Assembly: GCA_002415335.1 (NCBI GenBank) | Contig: DHXL01000353.1 | Location: 7,513 to 17,023, forward strand | Source of the DNA: Oxalobacteraceae bacterium UBA5157 | GTDB lineage: Bacteria; Pseudomonadota; Gammaproteobacteria; Burkholderiales; Burkholderiaceae_D | Length of the DNA: 9,511 bases | Reading direction: 5' to 3' | Shown here: in pieces, positions 1-6,326 of the stretch | Layout of the letters: every line of letters starts with the position of its first letter | How positions within the stretch are numbered: the stretch's first letter is position 1 | Made by a program: the position numbers and the translations under genes | Notes under the pieces: generated by a model | The model's database searches: none | The model's input: the letters and a program-made list of their open reading frames with translations, nothing else | Told to the model about the DNA's origin: nothing

Positions 1-892
1 TTTTCGGCGCGCTGGATGGGCGTGTGTCCCGTGCCGGCGAGCGGGCGGCGGTCGTTGCGGTTGCGTGCACCGGCTCGGGCGTGGACGCAGCGGATGTTTC
101 CTGTGCCGCGGGAGCCGGGCTGGCGGCGGATTTCATGGCTGACGCAGGCGGTTCAGTCGCACTGCTGCCATTGACGGGGGCCGACGCGTCTGCTGGCGCG
201 GGTGCCGTGGCTGGCACGAACGGCGCAGGCTGAGGCGCCGGCGCGCTGGGGAATAATCCGCTCGCGCTGGGGCCGCTGATTTGCCAATAGACATACCCGG
301 CTCCGGCCAGCATGACGCAGGCGGCAAGGGCGGCACCGGCGATGAGGGCCGTGCGACGCTTGTCGGCTGGCTGCTTGGAGGCAAATACCGTCTTCGCTTG
401 CTGTTGTGCGCTTGCGATTCTTTTCTCGGCCTGTGCCGTATCGTGATGCTGCATCGGTTCGCGCTTTGGCGACATCGGACGATTGCTATTTTTCGTCGCG
501 AGGCGGTCGCTCTCGGCTAATGCGGCGGCGACCGAAGCCTGCCGGACCAGAATTTCGGGCTCATGCAATTCTTCTTGCGTCGAGTCTTGAGCGCCGGTAA
601 TTGGTTCCACCGGCAGCGGCGCATTCGGCAGCGGCGTGGCGTTCGGCTCGCCGCCTTGCAGTTCGGCGTCGGGCGAAAAATTGAAGTCGGACATCTGCAG
701 TTCCGCCTTCACCGGTTCGGTGAATTCGCCGGGCTCTTGCGCCTGCCCCGCTTCCGTAGCTCCGGCCGGCGCTACTTCCTTGGGTGATAGCGAAAGCGCC
801 TCCTCCAGGGCGGCGCTTTTTTCTGTCGATGCGCCAGCTTGCTTTTGCTTTGCGTGCTCGGCTTTCTTTAACGCCTGCATCAACAGACTCAT
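1..892 (-). CDS. mshN: MshN-like single-pass membrane protein of the MSHA pilus cluster (C-terminus outside window)
   Basis: An open frame of 297 codons runs from the ATG at 892-890 to the left edge without a stop. It overlaps the secretin stop as ATGA, so the two genes are almost certainly co-transcribed and translationally coupled; a GGAG lies about 10 bases before the start. The protein begins MSLLMQALKKAE, the N-terminal signature of cytoplasmic tails in MshN and related pilus/secretion proteins. Residues 1-180 are charged and Ala/Pro/Glu-rich (cytoplasmic). Residues 181-203 form one transmembrane helix (TALIAGAALAACVMLAGAGY). From about 205 onward comes a Pro/Ala/Ser/Thr-rich periplasmic linker that is still running at the edge. 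MshN proteins carry TPR repeats after such a linker; these would lie beyond the window and are inferred. Likely role: an inner-membrane protein reaching into the periplasm to help secretin or pilus assembly. The cluster position is firm, the exact family less so. Confidence 0.8.
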   Translation of the reverse strand, partial: MSLLMQALKKAEHAKQKQAGASTEKSAALEEALSLSPKEVAPAGATEAGQAQEPGEFTEPVKAELQMSDFNFSPDAELQGGEPNATPLPNAPLPVEPITGAQDSTQEELHEPEILVRQASVAAALAESDRLATKNSNRPMSPKREPMQHHDTAQAEKRIASAQQQAKTVFASKQPADKRRTALIAGAALAACVMLAGAGYVYWQISGPSASGLFPSAPAPQPAPFVPATAPAPADASAPVNGSSATEPPASAMKSAASPAPAAQETSAASTPEPVHATATTAARSPARDTRPSSAPK

Positions 893-2739
893 GATGCGCC
901 GGCTCCGTTCTTGCCCGAGCCGCTCACCGGAACCGGCTCGATATATGGGTCGGCATTGAGCGGCGTATCGTTCGGCAGCAAATAGCGATAGCCCTTGTAG
1001 TCGCCGTTGATACTCGCGTCTTTGACGACGATCGGGCGCAGGAAGATCACGAGCTCGGATTTGCCGGTCGTTTCGTTCTTGTAACCGAGGGCATCGCCGA
1101 TGATGGGAAGTTTGCTTGCGCCGGGGATCTCGTCCTTCAAATTGTTGACGGTGTCCTGCATCAATCCGCCCATCACCGCAATCTGCCCGTTGGCCACCTT
1201 GAGGATCGATTCCATCTCCCGGGTCTGGATGATCGGGACGCTGCTGACGACCGGGACGACGGAATTCGCCAAGGCAGGGTTCGGATCCTGCACGAAGCCG
1301 ACGATACGGGAAATGCTCGGCCGGACGTTGATCGTGACTTCGTCACTTTCGGCAATCTGTGGCGTCACGCTCATGACAAAACCGACCGGTACGGTATGTA
1401 ATTCGGACGCATAGGTCGTGATTGGCGCGATGCCGGCGGATCCGGCCTGCGTGGTGGACGTGATGGTGAAATAAACGCGGTTGTCGACCACCTTGAGCAG
1501 TGCGGTCTGATTGTTCAGCACACTGATCTTGGGGCTCGACAATACCTTGACCTTGCCGAAAGATTCGAGCAACTGGACCGTCGCGGAAATATTGCCGAGC
1601 TTGGTCAGCGGCTTGAGAAAATTGAATGAAAACAGGCCGGGCGAATTGCCGGGGTTGACGCCCGACGGCAGCGCGGTTCCGCCAACCTGTCCCTGCGAAA
1701 AGCTGGGCCCTTCGGCATCGCTGGTGCGCAGGCTCGACCAGTTGATGCCTTGCTGGTAATTGTCGTTAAGCTGGACTTCAATCACGGTCGCTTCGATCAG
1801 CACCTGGCGCTTGGCGCTGGACATGACGATATCGAGAAATTGCTGAACTTTCTCGTGCTGGCGCGCGGTCGCACGTACCGCGATCAGCCCGGTTTCTGCG
1901 TTGACGATCACATTCGCGGCGCGCTCATTTTCCGAAACCTGCTGGTTCGGACTGACCGGTGGGTTTGCGCCGGCTTGCTGCGGGCTGCCGTTCGGTTGTT
2001 GATTGCCGGTTGCGGCGCCGCCTCGGTTGACGGCTTGTTCATCCCGATTCGATTGCCTTTGGTCGGTGCTCTCGGAACGGGATTTGACAACCAGCTTGTC
2101 CTCTTCTCTGAGAATATCCTTGATGTTCTTTTCAAGGACTTCCCAGAAGCGATTATTGGACGTGTTCGAAACCGTGGTCGTGGAATTGTTGTCGCCCGAG
2201 CCGCCACCCGTCCCCGAGCCGGTGGTGGATATCTGTGTCGCTATGCTCACCTTGCTGGTCGTATCGCGCGCCACATTCACGTAGTCGATACGGTAGTTGC
2301 GTAAGAATGGCGTATCCGGCAATACCACCAAATTTGGCCCATCCATCTCGTAACGCATGTCCACTTGCTTGCTGATGCGGCTAAGCAGTTGCGGCAAAGT
2401 CTGATCAAGCGCATTCAGCGTGACTTCGCCCTCGATGCCCGGGTGGATATCGACGTTGATCTTGGCGTCGCGCGCCAATGCAAACAGCAGCGACTGCACC
2501 GGCACCTTGTACACCGTGACGCTGTAGGTCTCCACCTTCGGTGTCGGCTTGGGCGGACGCAGCGTCGCGCTTTGCCTTACAGGTTCCGGAATGCTGCCGG
2601 CGGCGTGCAATGGCTGCGCGATATGGCTTGGTGACGGCGCGATCGGCTGTGTACCGCAGGCCGACAGCAGGGCGCAACAGAAAAGAGTGGCAGCGGGTTT
2701 GATCATTAATTTTTGCAACGAGCGCCGCCTGTCTAGCAT
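889..2739 (-). CDS. mshL: MSHA-type pilus secretin, outer-membrane lipoprotein
   Basis: 616 residues. The secretin forms the gated multimeric outer-membrane channel through which the pilus exits. The signal peptide ends in a lipobox (LLSAC, Cys28), so it is a lipoprotein. A short secretin/TonB N-terminal domain (N0) lies at about 78-142. Two low-complexity Gly/Ser/Asn/Gln stretches (about 171-196 and 221-272) flank a short folded piece. An N1-type ring-building domain lies at about 273-325. The secretin barrel domain (about 385-572) shows VPVGFVMSVTPQI (450-462), a GGL gate motif near 524-526, IPGASKLPIIGDALGYK (538-554) and the closing KSELVIFLRPIVV (560-572). Start choice is uncertain: ATG at 2739 gives a 28-residue leader, while ATG at 2706 (residue 12) gives a more usual 17-residue one. 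Neither has a clear Shine-Dalgarno, and a TAA lies in frame just above 2739. The gene lies 120 bases after the ATPase gene and overlaps the next gene. Confidence 0.93.
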   Translation of the reverse strand: MLDRRRSLQKLMIKPAATLFCCALLSACGTQPIAPSPSHIAQPLHAAGSIPEPVRQSATLRPPKPTPKVETYSVTVYKVPVQSLLFALARDAKINVDIHPGIEGEVTLNALDQTLPQLLSRISKQVDMRYEMDGPNLVVLPDTPFLRNYRIDYVNVARDTTSKVSIATQISTTGSGTGGGSGDNNSTTTVSNTSNNRFWEVLEKNIKDILREEDKLVVKSRSESTDQRQSNRDEQAVNRGGAATGNQQPNGSPQQAGANPPVSPNQQVSENERAANVIVNAETGLIAVRATARQHEKVQQFLDIVMSSAKRQVLIEATVIEVQLNDNYQQGINWSSLRTSDAEGPSFSQGQVGGTALPSGVNPGNSPGLFSFNFLKPLTKLGNISATVQLLESFGKVKVLSSPKISVLNNQTALLKVVDNRVYFTITSTTQAGSAGIAPITTYASELHTVPVGFVMSVTPQIAESDEVTINVRPSISRIVGFVQDPNPALANSVVPVVSSVPIIQTREMESILKVANGQIAVMGGLMQDTVNNLKDEIPGASKLPIIGDALGYKNETTGKSELVIFLRPIVVKDASINGDYKGYRYLLPNDTPLNADPYIEPVPVSGSGKNGAGAS

Positions 2740-2859
2740 GAGTTAATGCATGGGAATTTTAAGCTAGAACCACGAAGTTAGGCTCAAGATTTCATGTAAT
2801 TCCTCAAGAAATGCTCAAAACGCAACTGTGCGGCGCAGCATTGTCGTGCCGCCTGCGTG
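2740..2859 (-). other. 120-base gap between mshM and mshL with a strong SD on a three-codon ORF
   Basis: On the minus strand the gap holds TTGAGGAATTAC just before an ATG at 2795-2793. This is a good GAGGA ribosome-binding site at normal spacing, but the ATG is followed only by AAA TCT TGA (Met-Lys-Ser-stop). The frame does not match mshL. A GC-rich inverted repeat (GCGGC at 2830-2834 and GCCGC at 2848-2852, loop 13) stands just after the mshM stop; on the minus strand a TTTT follows about nine bases later, so it is at best a weak terminator or processing signal. No convincing sigma-70 promoter was found here. Confidence 0.4.
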
Positions 2860-4386
2860 CTATTGCGGCCAGAGGTCATCGCTGCGTGAGCGTTTGATTT
2901 CATCCCTGATGCCGGTGATGGTGCGCAATTGCGGTCGGTAACCCCATTGATCGGCCAGTTCGACACGTTTCGCCTGTGCCTCGGCACGCGTAGCAAAACT
3001 GCCATAGACGACCCCGAAGCGAGGCACGCCGGCCACGCGGCTCGGGTACATGTGCAAGTTTTCCGCGCCGATTTCGCCCTGCGTCTTTTGCAGGAATCGT
3101 TCAATCTGGGTGCGCTTGTCTGCCGTCATCAGTGTGATCTGAATACTGTAATGTTCTGGCGCCTCGGTGCTTAACCACTCTTTTGACAGTGTCAGGCGCT
3201 GCGACAACGTGACCGATGTCCGTGCCGGATCGCCGCTCGCTGCTGCCGCAGGGTTTTCCTCCGGCCGTCTCGCCGCCGATTCGGTCGGGGTGCTGATTGT
3301 GCGCGCCGATTCCACCGCGGTCGAGGTTGCCATGGTCGGCGCGATCGACGAAGCCGGCGCGGTCTGCAAGGCCGGCGAGGTCCGCGAGGTGGTTGGCGCG
3401 ACGATTGTCACGGCGCTCGCCGAAGAGGCCCTGGCGGCAGGTGCCGACGCGGGCCGTACCGGCGGTATGCTTTTTTCGTGCATCCAGAAATCTTGCCAGC
3501 CGAGTCCTGCGGAGACCAATACCGTCGCCGACAGACCCAGGACAATCGCGAGCGTGCGGTACGGCCCAGGCGCCGATGTGCTGGAGAACTCGCTGTCCTG
3601 AACCGCCGCTTTCACATGCTTCGCGTTGATCGTATGCGTGTTGTCGGCGAACGCCGCGAGCAGCGATTTGTCGGCAAGGATACTGACGCGCCGGATGATT
3701 CCCTCCGATACCGATGCCATGAGCTGGATCGCACTCTTGGTAAAAATATCCGGTCCGTGGTAACCGGCGGCGCGCATGCGAAACATCAGAAATTCGGGCA
3801 GAAGGGTCGGCACCAGAGGCGGTATCTTGAAACTATGGGTAATGCGCTCCTTTAATTGACGCATACGCGGCAAGCTCAGACTCTCATCCAGCTCGGGTTG
3901 CCCGAACAATACGATCTGCAACAGTTTGTGATGCGCCGTTTCGAGATTTGAAAACAACCTGATTTCTTCCAGCGTGTCCAATGGCATGGCCTGTGCCTCT
4001 TCCACCAGCAGCACGACTTGCTTGCCCTCGGCGTGCTTGGCGATCAGATCATGTTGCAGCAGTCGAATCACCTCGTCGGGGCGTTTCCCGTCCGTGGCAA
4101 GGCCCAGCTCGCCCGCGATCGCATACACGACATCGTCGCGGCTCAGGGTCGGGTTAACCAAATAGATCACTTCGACATTGGACGGCAACAGGCCTTCCAG
4201 CATGCGGCACAGCATGGTCTTGCCGCTGCCGACCTCCCCGGTGACCTTGATGATTCCTTCGCCGTGCGCGACCGCATAAATCAGCGCCTCGAGGATGGCT
4301 CCGCGCTTGCTGCCGGCATAGAAAAATGTGGGGTTCGGCGTGATGCTGAAGGGAGATTGGTTCAGGCCGAAATGGGAGAGATACAT
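2860..4386 (-). CDS. mshM: ExeA/MshM-type AAA ATPase with transmembrane helix and C-terminal SPOR-like domain
   Basis: 508 residues. The N-terminal AAA domain (about 1-265) is of the ExeA/GspA/MshM type: a start of form MYLSHFGLNQSPFSITPNP, Walker A GEVGSGKT at 50-57, a Walker B-like strand VVLLVEEAQ at 124-132, and a sensor-like LFGQPEL near 160-166. One membrane helix lies at about 279-297. It is followed by a long Ala/Ser/Thr/Pro-rich periplasmic linker (about 305-395). The C-terminal module (about 412-490) looks like a SPOR domain (YSIQITLM, then FGVVYGSFATRAEAQAKRVEL), a fold that binds glycan strands of peptidoglycan. By analogy with ExeA it would use ATP inside the cell and bind the wall outside, to place the secretin. 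The start ATG at 4386 fits the family N-terminus; the site before it (GAAGA) is weak. A TATAAT box lies 30 bases upstream. The Walker B acidic pair is EE instead of the usual DE. ATPase call is sure; the gene name follows from the neighbours. Confidence 0.9.
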   Translation of the reverse strand: MYLSHFGLNQSPFSITPNPTFFYAGSKRGAILEALIYAVAHGEGIIKVTGEVGSGKTMLCRMLEGLLPSNVEVIYLVNPTLSRDDVVYAIAGELGLATDGKRPDEVIRLLQHDLIAKHAEGKQVVLLVEEAQAMPLDTLEEIRLFSNLETAHHKLLQIVLFGQPELDESLSLPRMRQLKERITHSFKIPPLVPTLLPEFLMFRMRAAGYHGPDIFTKSAIQLMASVSEGIIRRVSILADKSLLAAFADNTHTINAKHVKAAVQDSEFSSTSAPGPYRTLAIVLGLSATVLVSAGLGWQDFWMHEKSIPPVRPASAPAARASSASAVTIVAPTTSRTSPALQTAPASSIAPTMATSTAVESARTISTPTESAARRPEENPAAAASGDPARTSVTLSQRLTLSKEWLSTEAPEHYSIQITLMTADKRTQIERFLQKTQGEIGAENLHMYPSRVAGVPRFGVVYGSFATRAEAQAKRVELADQWGYRPQLRTITGIRDEIKRSRSDDLWPQ

Positions 4387-4415
4387 GAGGTCTTCAGGGC
4401 TGTTGGCCAGCGTGG

Positions 4416-4444
4416 ATTATAAGCACATCCGCTGCCGGGAAGAA
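4416..4444 (-). promoter_or_regulatory. Candidate sigma-70 promoter for the mshM-mshL-mshN cluster
   Basis: Read on the minus strand, a perfect TATAAT occupies 4421-4416. The hexamer 17 bases upstream is TTCTTC (4444-4439), which matches the -35 consensus poorly. The predicted transcript would start near 4409, about 23 bases before the mshM ATG at 4386. The box lies in the 83-base gap after the ABC ATPase gene, suggesting the pilus genes are transcribed separately from it. The weak -35 hints that an activator may be needed (inference). Confidence 0.5.
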
Positions 4445-4469
4445 AGACAAGAACAACAACGCCGATGGC

Positions 4470-5189
4470 TCAAGCGATGCATCGCATATAAGCCTGTTCC
4501 AATGTGTCAGCCTCGTAACGCCGGCGACACTCGTCCGGGGAGCCGACGAAACGTAACTGACCCTCATGGAGAACGGCCATCCGGTCGCAAATTTCCTCGA
4601 CGTCTGCCAGCGCGTGGGAACTGAAGAATAGCGTGCATCCACGCGTCCGCAAGTCCTGCAAGCGGGCCTTGAGCAGCGCACGCGCCTTGGGATCGAGGCC
4701 ACTCATCGGTTCATCGAGGACATATAAATCCTTGCGCGCCAGAAAACAGGCGGCCAGGCCGAGCTTTTGGGTCATCCCCTTGGAATAGGAGCGCACCGGG
4801 CGGGTAAGGGCGGCGGCTTCGAGGTCGAGTCCCTGCAACAGCGCTTCTACCTCTGCGCCGTCATAAGGCATGGCTTGCAGTTTTAACATGTATTTCAGAA
4901 AATCCATGCCGGTCAGGTAGTAGGGCGGCATAAAGCGTTCCGGCAAGAAGGCCAGCGGTGCGCGTGCCTGCGTCAGGCGATTGCTGATACCAAAGATTTC
5001 GATCGTTCCTGAATCGGCTGCGCAGAAATCGAGCAGGCATTTGATCAGCGTCGTCTTGCCGGCGCCGTTCATCCCGACCAGGCCAAAGAACTCCCCTTTG
5101 GCGATATGCAGGCTTAGTCCCTGAAGTACGGTTTTCTTCTTGTCATAGCATTTAACGAGGTTCTCGAATCGCAGAGCGGTATTCGTCAT
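4470..5189 (-). CDS. ABC transporter ATP-binding protein without an adjacent permease
   Basis: 239 residues from the ATG at 5189. It is the nucleotide-binding subunit that couples ATP hydrolysis to a membrane permease. Motifs in order: Walker A GMNGAGKTT (39-47), a Q-loop region reading FLPERF (81-86) with no Gln, as in several export-type ATPases, signature YSKGM (135-139) in place of LSGGQ, Walker B LYVLDE (155-160), D-loop SGLDP (163-167), and switch His192 in SSH. All catalytic elements are present, so it should be active. An upstream TTG at 5222 would add 11 residues (ending KRHT) unlike the family start, so ATG 5189 is preferred although its ribosome-binding site is weak. No permease gene lies on either side: the pilus ATPase follows after 83 bases and a divergent lipoprotein gene precedes. 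The substrate cannot be told. The sequence type (YSKGM, short C-terminus) resembles exporter ATPases of the CcmA/EcsA/gliding class; that is family knowledge, not proof. Confidence 0.9.
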   Translation of the reverse strand: MTNTALRFENLVKCYDKKKTVLQGLSLHIAKGEFFGLVGMNGAGKTTLIKCLLDFCAADSGTIEIFGISNRLTQARAPLAFLPERFMPPYYLTGMDFLKYMLKLQAMPYDGAEVEALLQGLDLEAAALTRPVRSYSKGMTQKLGLAACFLARKDLYVLDEPMSGLDPKARALLKARLQDLRTRGCTLFFSSHALADVEEICDRMAVLHEGQLRFVGSPDECRRRYEADTLEQAYMRCIA

Positions 5190-5404
5190 AGTGTGCCGCT
5201 TAAGTGTGGGGATTAGCGCCAATCGGCGCCCGCCCGGCCGGGTGGCAGAAGCGAGGGCGGCGGGATTTCACGCAGACATTATGGTTCAAGATCGGTCTGT
5301 TCCATGACGTTACACCGCGAAATGCGGAGTCGCCAAAGCCGCCGAAGCCGAGCGCCGGCACTTTGCAGTGTGAAAGAACGACCTTATCTTTATTTCTTCG
5401 GAAA
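5190..5404. other. Divergent spacer between ABC ATPase and lipoprotein genes
   Basis: About 275 bases separate the two divergent starts. Next to the ABC gene is a GC-rich stretch holding a small hairpin (GCGCC, loop AATC, GGCGC, 5216-5229) and a ten-base palindrome CCCGGCCGGG (5233-5242). These could lie in the 5' leader of the ABC transcript. An open frame crosses this spacer on the plus strand (from ATG 5204) but its translation is Arg/Pro-rich without a signal or domain, so it is not taken as coding. No clear promoter for the ABC gene was found. Confidence 0.35.
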
Positions 5405-5434
5405 TTGTGGCAAATCCGCTTTCGACGCGATAAT
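5405..5434 (+). promoter_or_regulatory. Candidate sigma-70 promoter of the Ig-like lipoprotein gene
   Basis: TTGTGG at 5405-5410 and GATAAT at 5429-5434 are separated by 18 bases. The -10 box matches the consensus at five of six places, the -35 at three. Transcription would start near 5441, leaving a leader of about 24 bases before the ATG at 5465. The match supports the short form of the gene over the longer open frame that begins at 5204. Confidence 0.5.
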
Positions 5435-5464
5435 AGCGGCAAATATCGATCCGGGCAAAAAAAC

Positions 5465-6178
5465 ATGACCTCCCCTTCAAGAGACTTTTCGCTTATCCAT
5501 TTTGCCCGACTCTGTGTTGTCGCGTTGTGCACAACACTGATGGCCGCTTGCGGCGGTGGCGCCGGCACGGTGGGCATTGCGTCCGGCAATGCGCTGTTCA
5601 CCAGCGCGCCAGGCGCGATCGCGATCGCCGTCGGCGCAAGCGGCGCAGTGAGTTACAGCATCGGCGGCGGCACCCCGGTCTATACGGCCACCAGCAGCAA
5701 TGTCAGTGTGGCGGCGGTGACCATTTCCGACAGCAGCTTGCATATTGTCGGCGTCGCAGCCGGTTCGGCGGAAATTGACGTTCTGGACGCGAAAGGGGCT
5801 TCCGTCAAAATTGAGGTGACGGTCGGCGCCGGCGCCACTTCCGGTTCGCTGTTGACGATGGCGCCAACCGTCGTCACGGTAGGGGAAAATTCCACGGACG
5901 CGATCGTCTTCAACATCTATGGCGGCACGGGTCCGTATCGTGCGCTTAGCAGCGACCTGACCGTATCGAGCGTCTCGATTGCGGGGTCGACGCTGACCGT
6001 CGGAGTGGGCGCGGTCACGGGCAACCGATGTATTAACCCCGTGACATCCGATGGAACGTACGTGATTGGCGGTACCTATGATGTCACGGTGACCGTATTG
6101 GACAACCTGGGCGCATCCGCGACCAGCATCATGACGATCAAGGACAACGGCGCGGGACTGAATCAGGGCTGCCCGTAG
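5465..6178 (+). CDS. Secreted lipoprotein with two Ig-like (bacterial Ig) repeats
   Basis: 237 residues from the ATG at 5465. The N-terminus has a basic stretch, a hydrophobic core and a lipobox LMAAC with Cys29, followed by Gly-Gly-Gly, so the mature protein should be lipid-anchored in the envelope. The rest is Gly/Ser/Thr/Val-rich beta-sandwich-like sequence in two related units: about 45-122 (YSIGGGTPVYTATSSN, later VLDAKGASVKIEVTV) and about 130-227 (FNIYGGTGPYRALSSD, later VLDNLGASATSIMTI). The second unit carries an extra insert near 186-203. Cys189 and Cys236 could form a disulfide. There is no catalytic motif; such proteins are usually adhesive, structural or of unknown role, and no specific family was recognised. 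The start is chosen over an in-frame ATG at 5204 because the signal sequence begins here and a promoter lies between. The ribosome-binding site is weak (CGGGC, then an A-run). Confidence 0.85.
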   Translation: MTSPSRDFSLIHFARLCVVALCTTLMAACGGGAGTVGIASGNALFTSAPGAIAIAVGASGAVSYSIGGGTPVYTATSSNVSVAAVTISDSSLHIVGVAAGSAEIDVLDAKGASVKIEVTVGAGATSGSLLTMAPTVVTVGENSTDAIVFNIYGGTGPYRALSSDLTVSSVSIAGSTLTVGVGAVTGNRCINPVTSDGTYVIGGTYDVTVTVLDNLGASATSIMTIKDNGAGLNQGCP

Positions 6179-6190
6179 CGATTGCAAAAC

Positions 6191-6230
6191 AAAAATGGCG
6201 CGACGACCGTATCGGTGTCGCGCCATTTTT
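6191..6230. terminator. Strong bidirectional rho-independent terminator
   Basis: The arms AAAAATGGCGCGAC (6191-6204) and GTCGCGCCATTTTT (6217-6230) are perfectly complementary over 14 bases. After a one-base bulge, ACCG and CGGT add four more pairs closing a TAT loop. Plus-strand transcripts meet a T-run after the stem, and minus-strand transcripts meet TTTTTGTTTT. It begins 12 bases after the lipoprotein stop and 97 bases after the end of the convergent gene at 6327, so it can end both transcripts. Confidence 0.93.
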
Positions 6231-6326
6231 ATTTCATGCAAGCGGCCCGCGATGGAGACGCTCCTTTGCACCTGAGACCTCCGCCGTGGTACTCGCAGAG
6301 CGCGCGTTACGTGCCCGCATGGCGTA

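Noticed and set aside
1750..2304. A 184-codon plus-strand open frame inside the secretin gene
   Set aside because: It is a shadow of mshL, without a recognisable start signal or domain.
2838..2856. A sigma-54-like GGCAC...TGC element on the minus strand after mshM
   Set aside because: The GG and GC doublets are one base too close for a -24/-12 promoter.
3167..3629. Ala-rich plus-strand open frames opposite the linker of the pilus ATPase
   Set aside because: They arise from the Ala/Ser/Thr/Pro-coding repeats of the real gene on the other strand and show no independent signals.
5233..5242. Palindrome CCCGGCCGGG as an operator
   Set aside because: Short GC palindromes are frequent in this GC-rich sequence and no promoter could be tied to it.
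5204..5464. An 87-codon N-terminal extension of the lipoprotein frame
   Set aside because: It would place a basic, Pro-rich stretch before the lipobox signal peptide, and a candidate promoter lies inside it.
5477..6271. A 264-codon open frame on the minus strand opposite the Ig-like lipoprotein
   Set aside because: Its translation is Arg-rich with no fold pattern, and it would read through the strong terminator stem; the plus-strand gene has lipobox, promoter and repeats.
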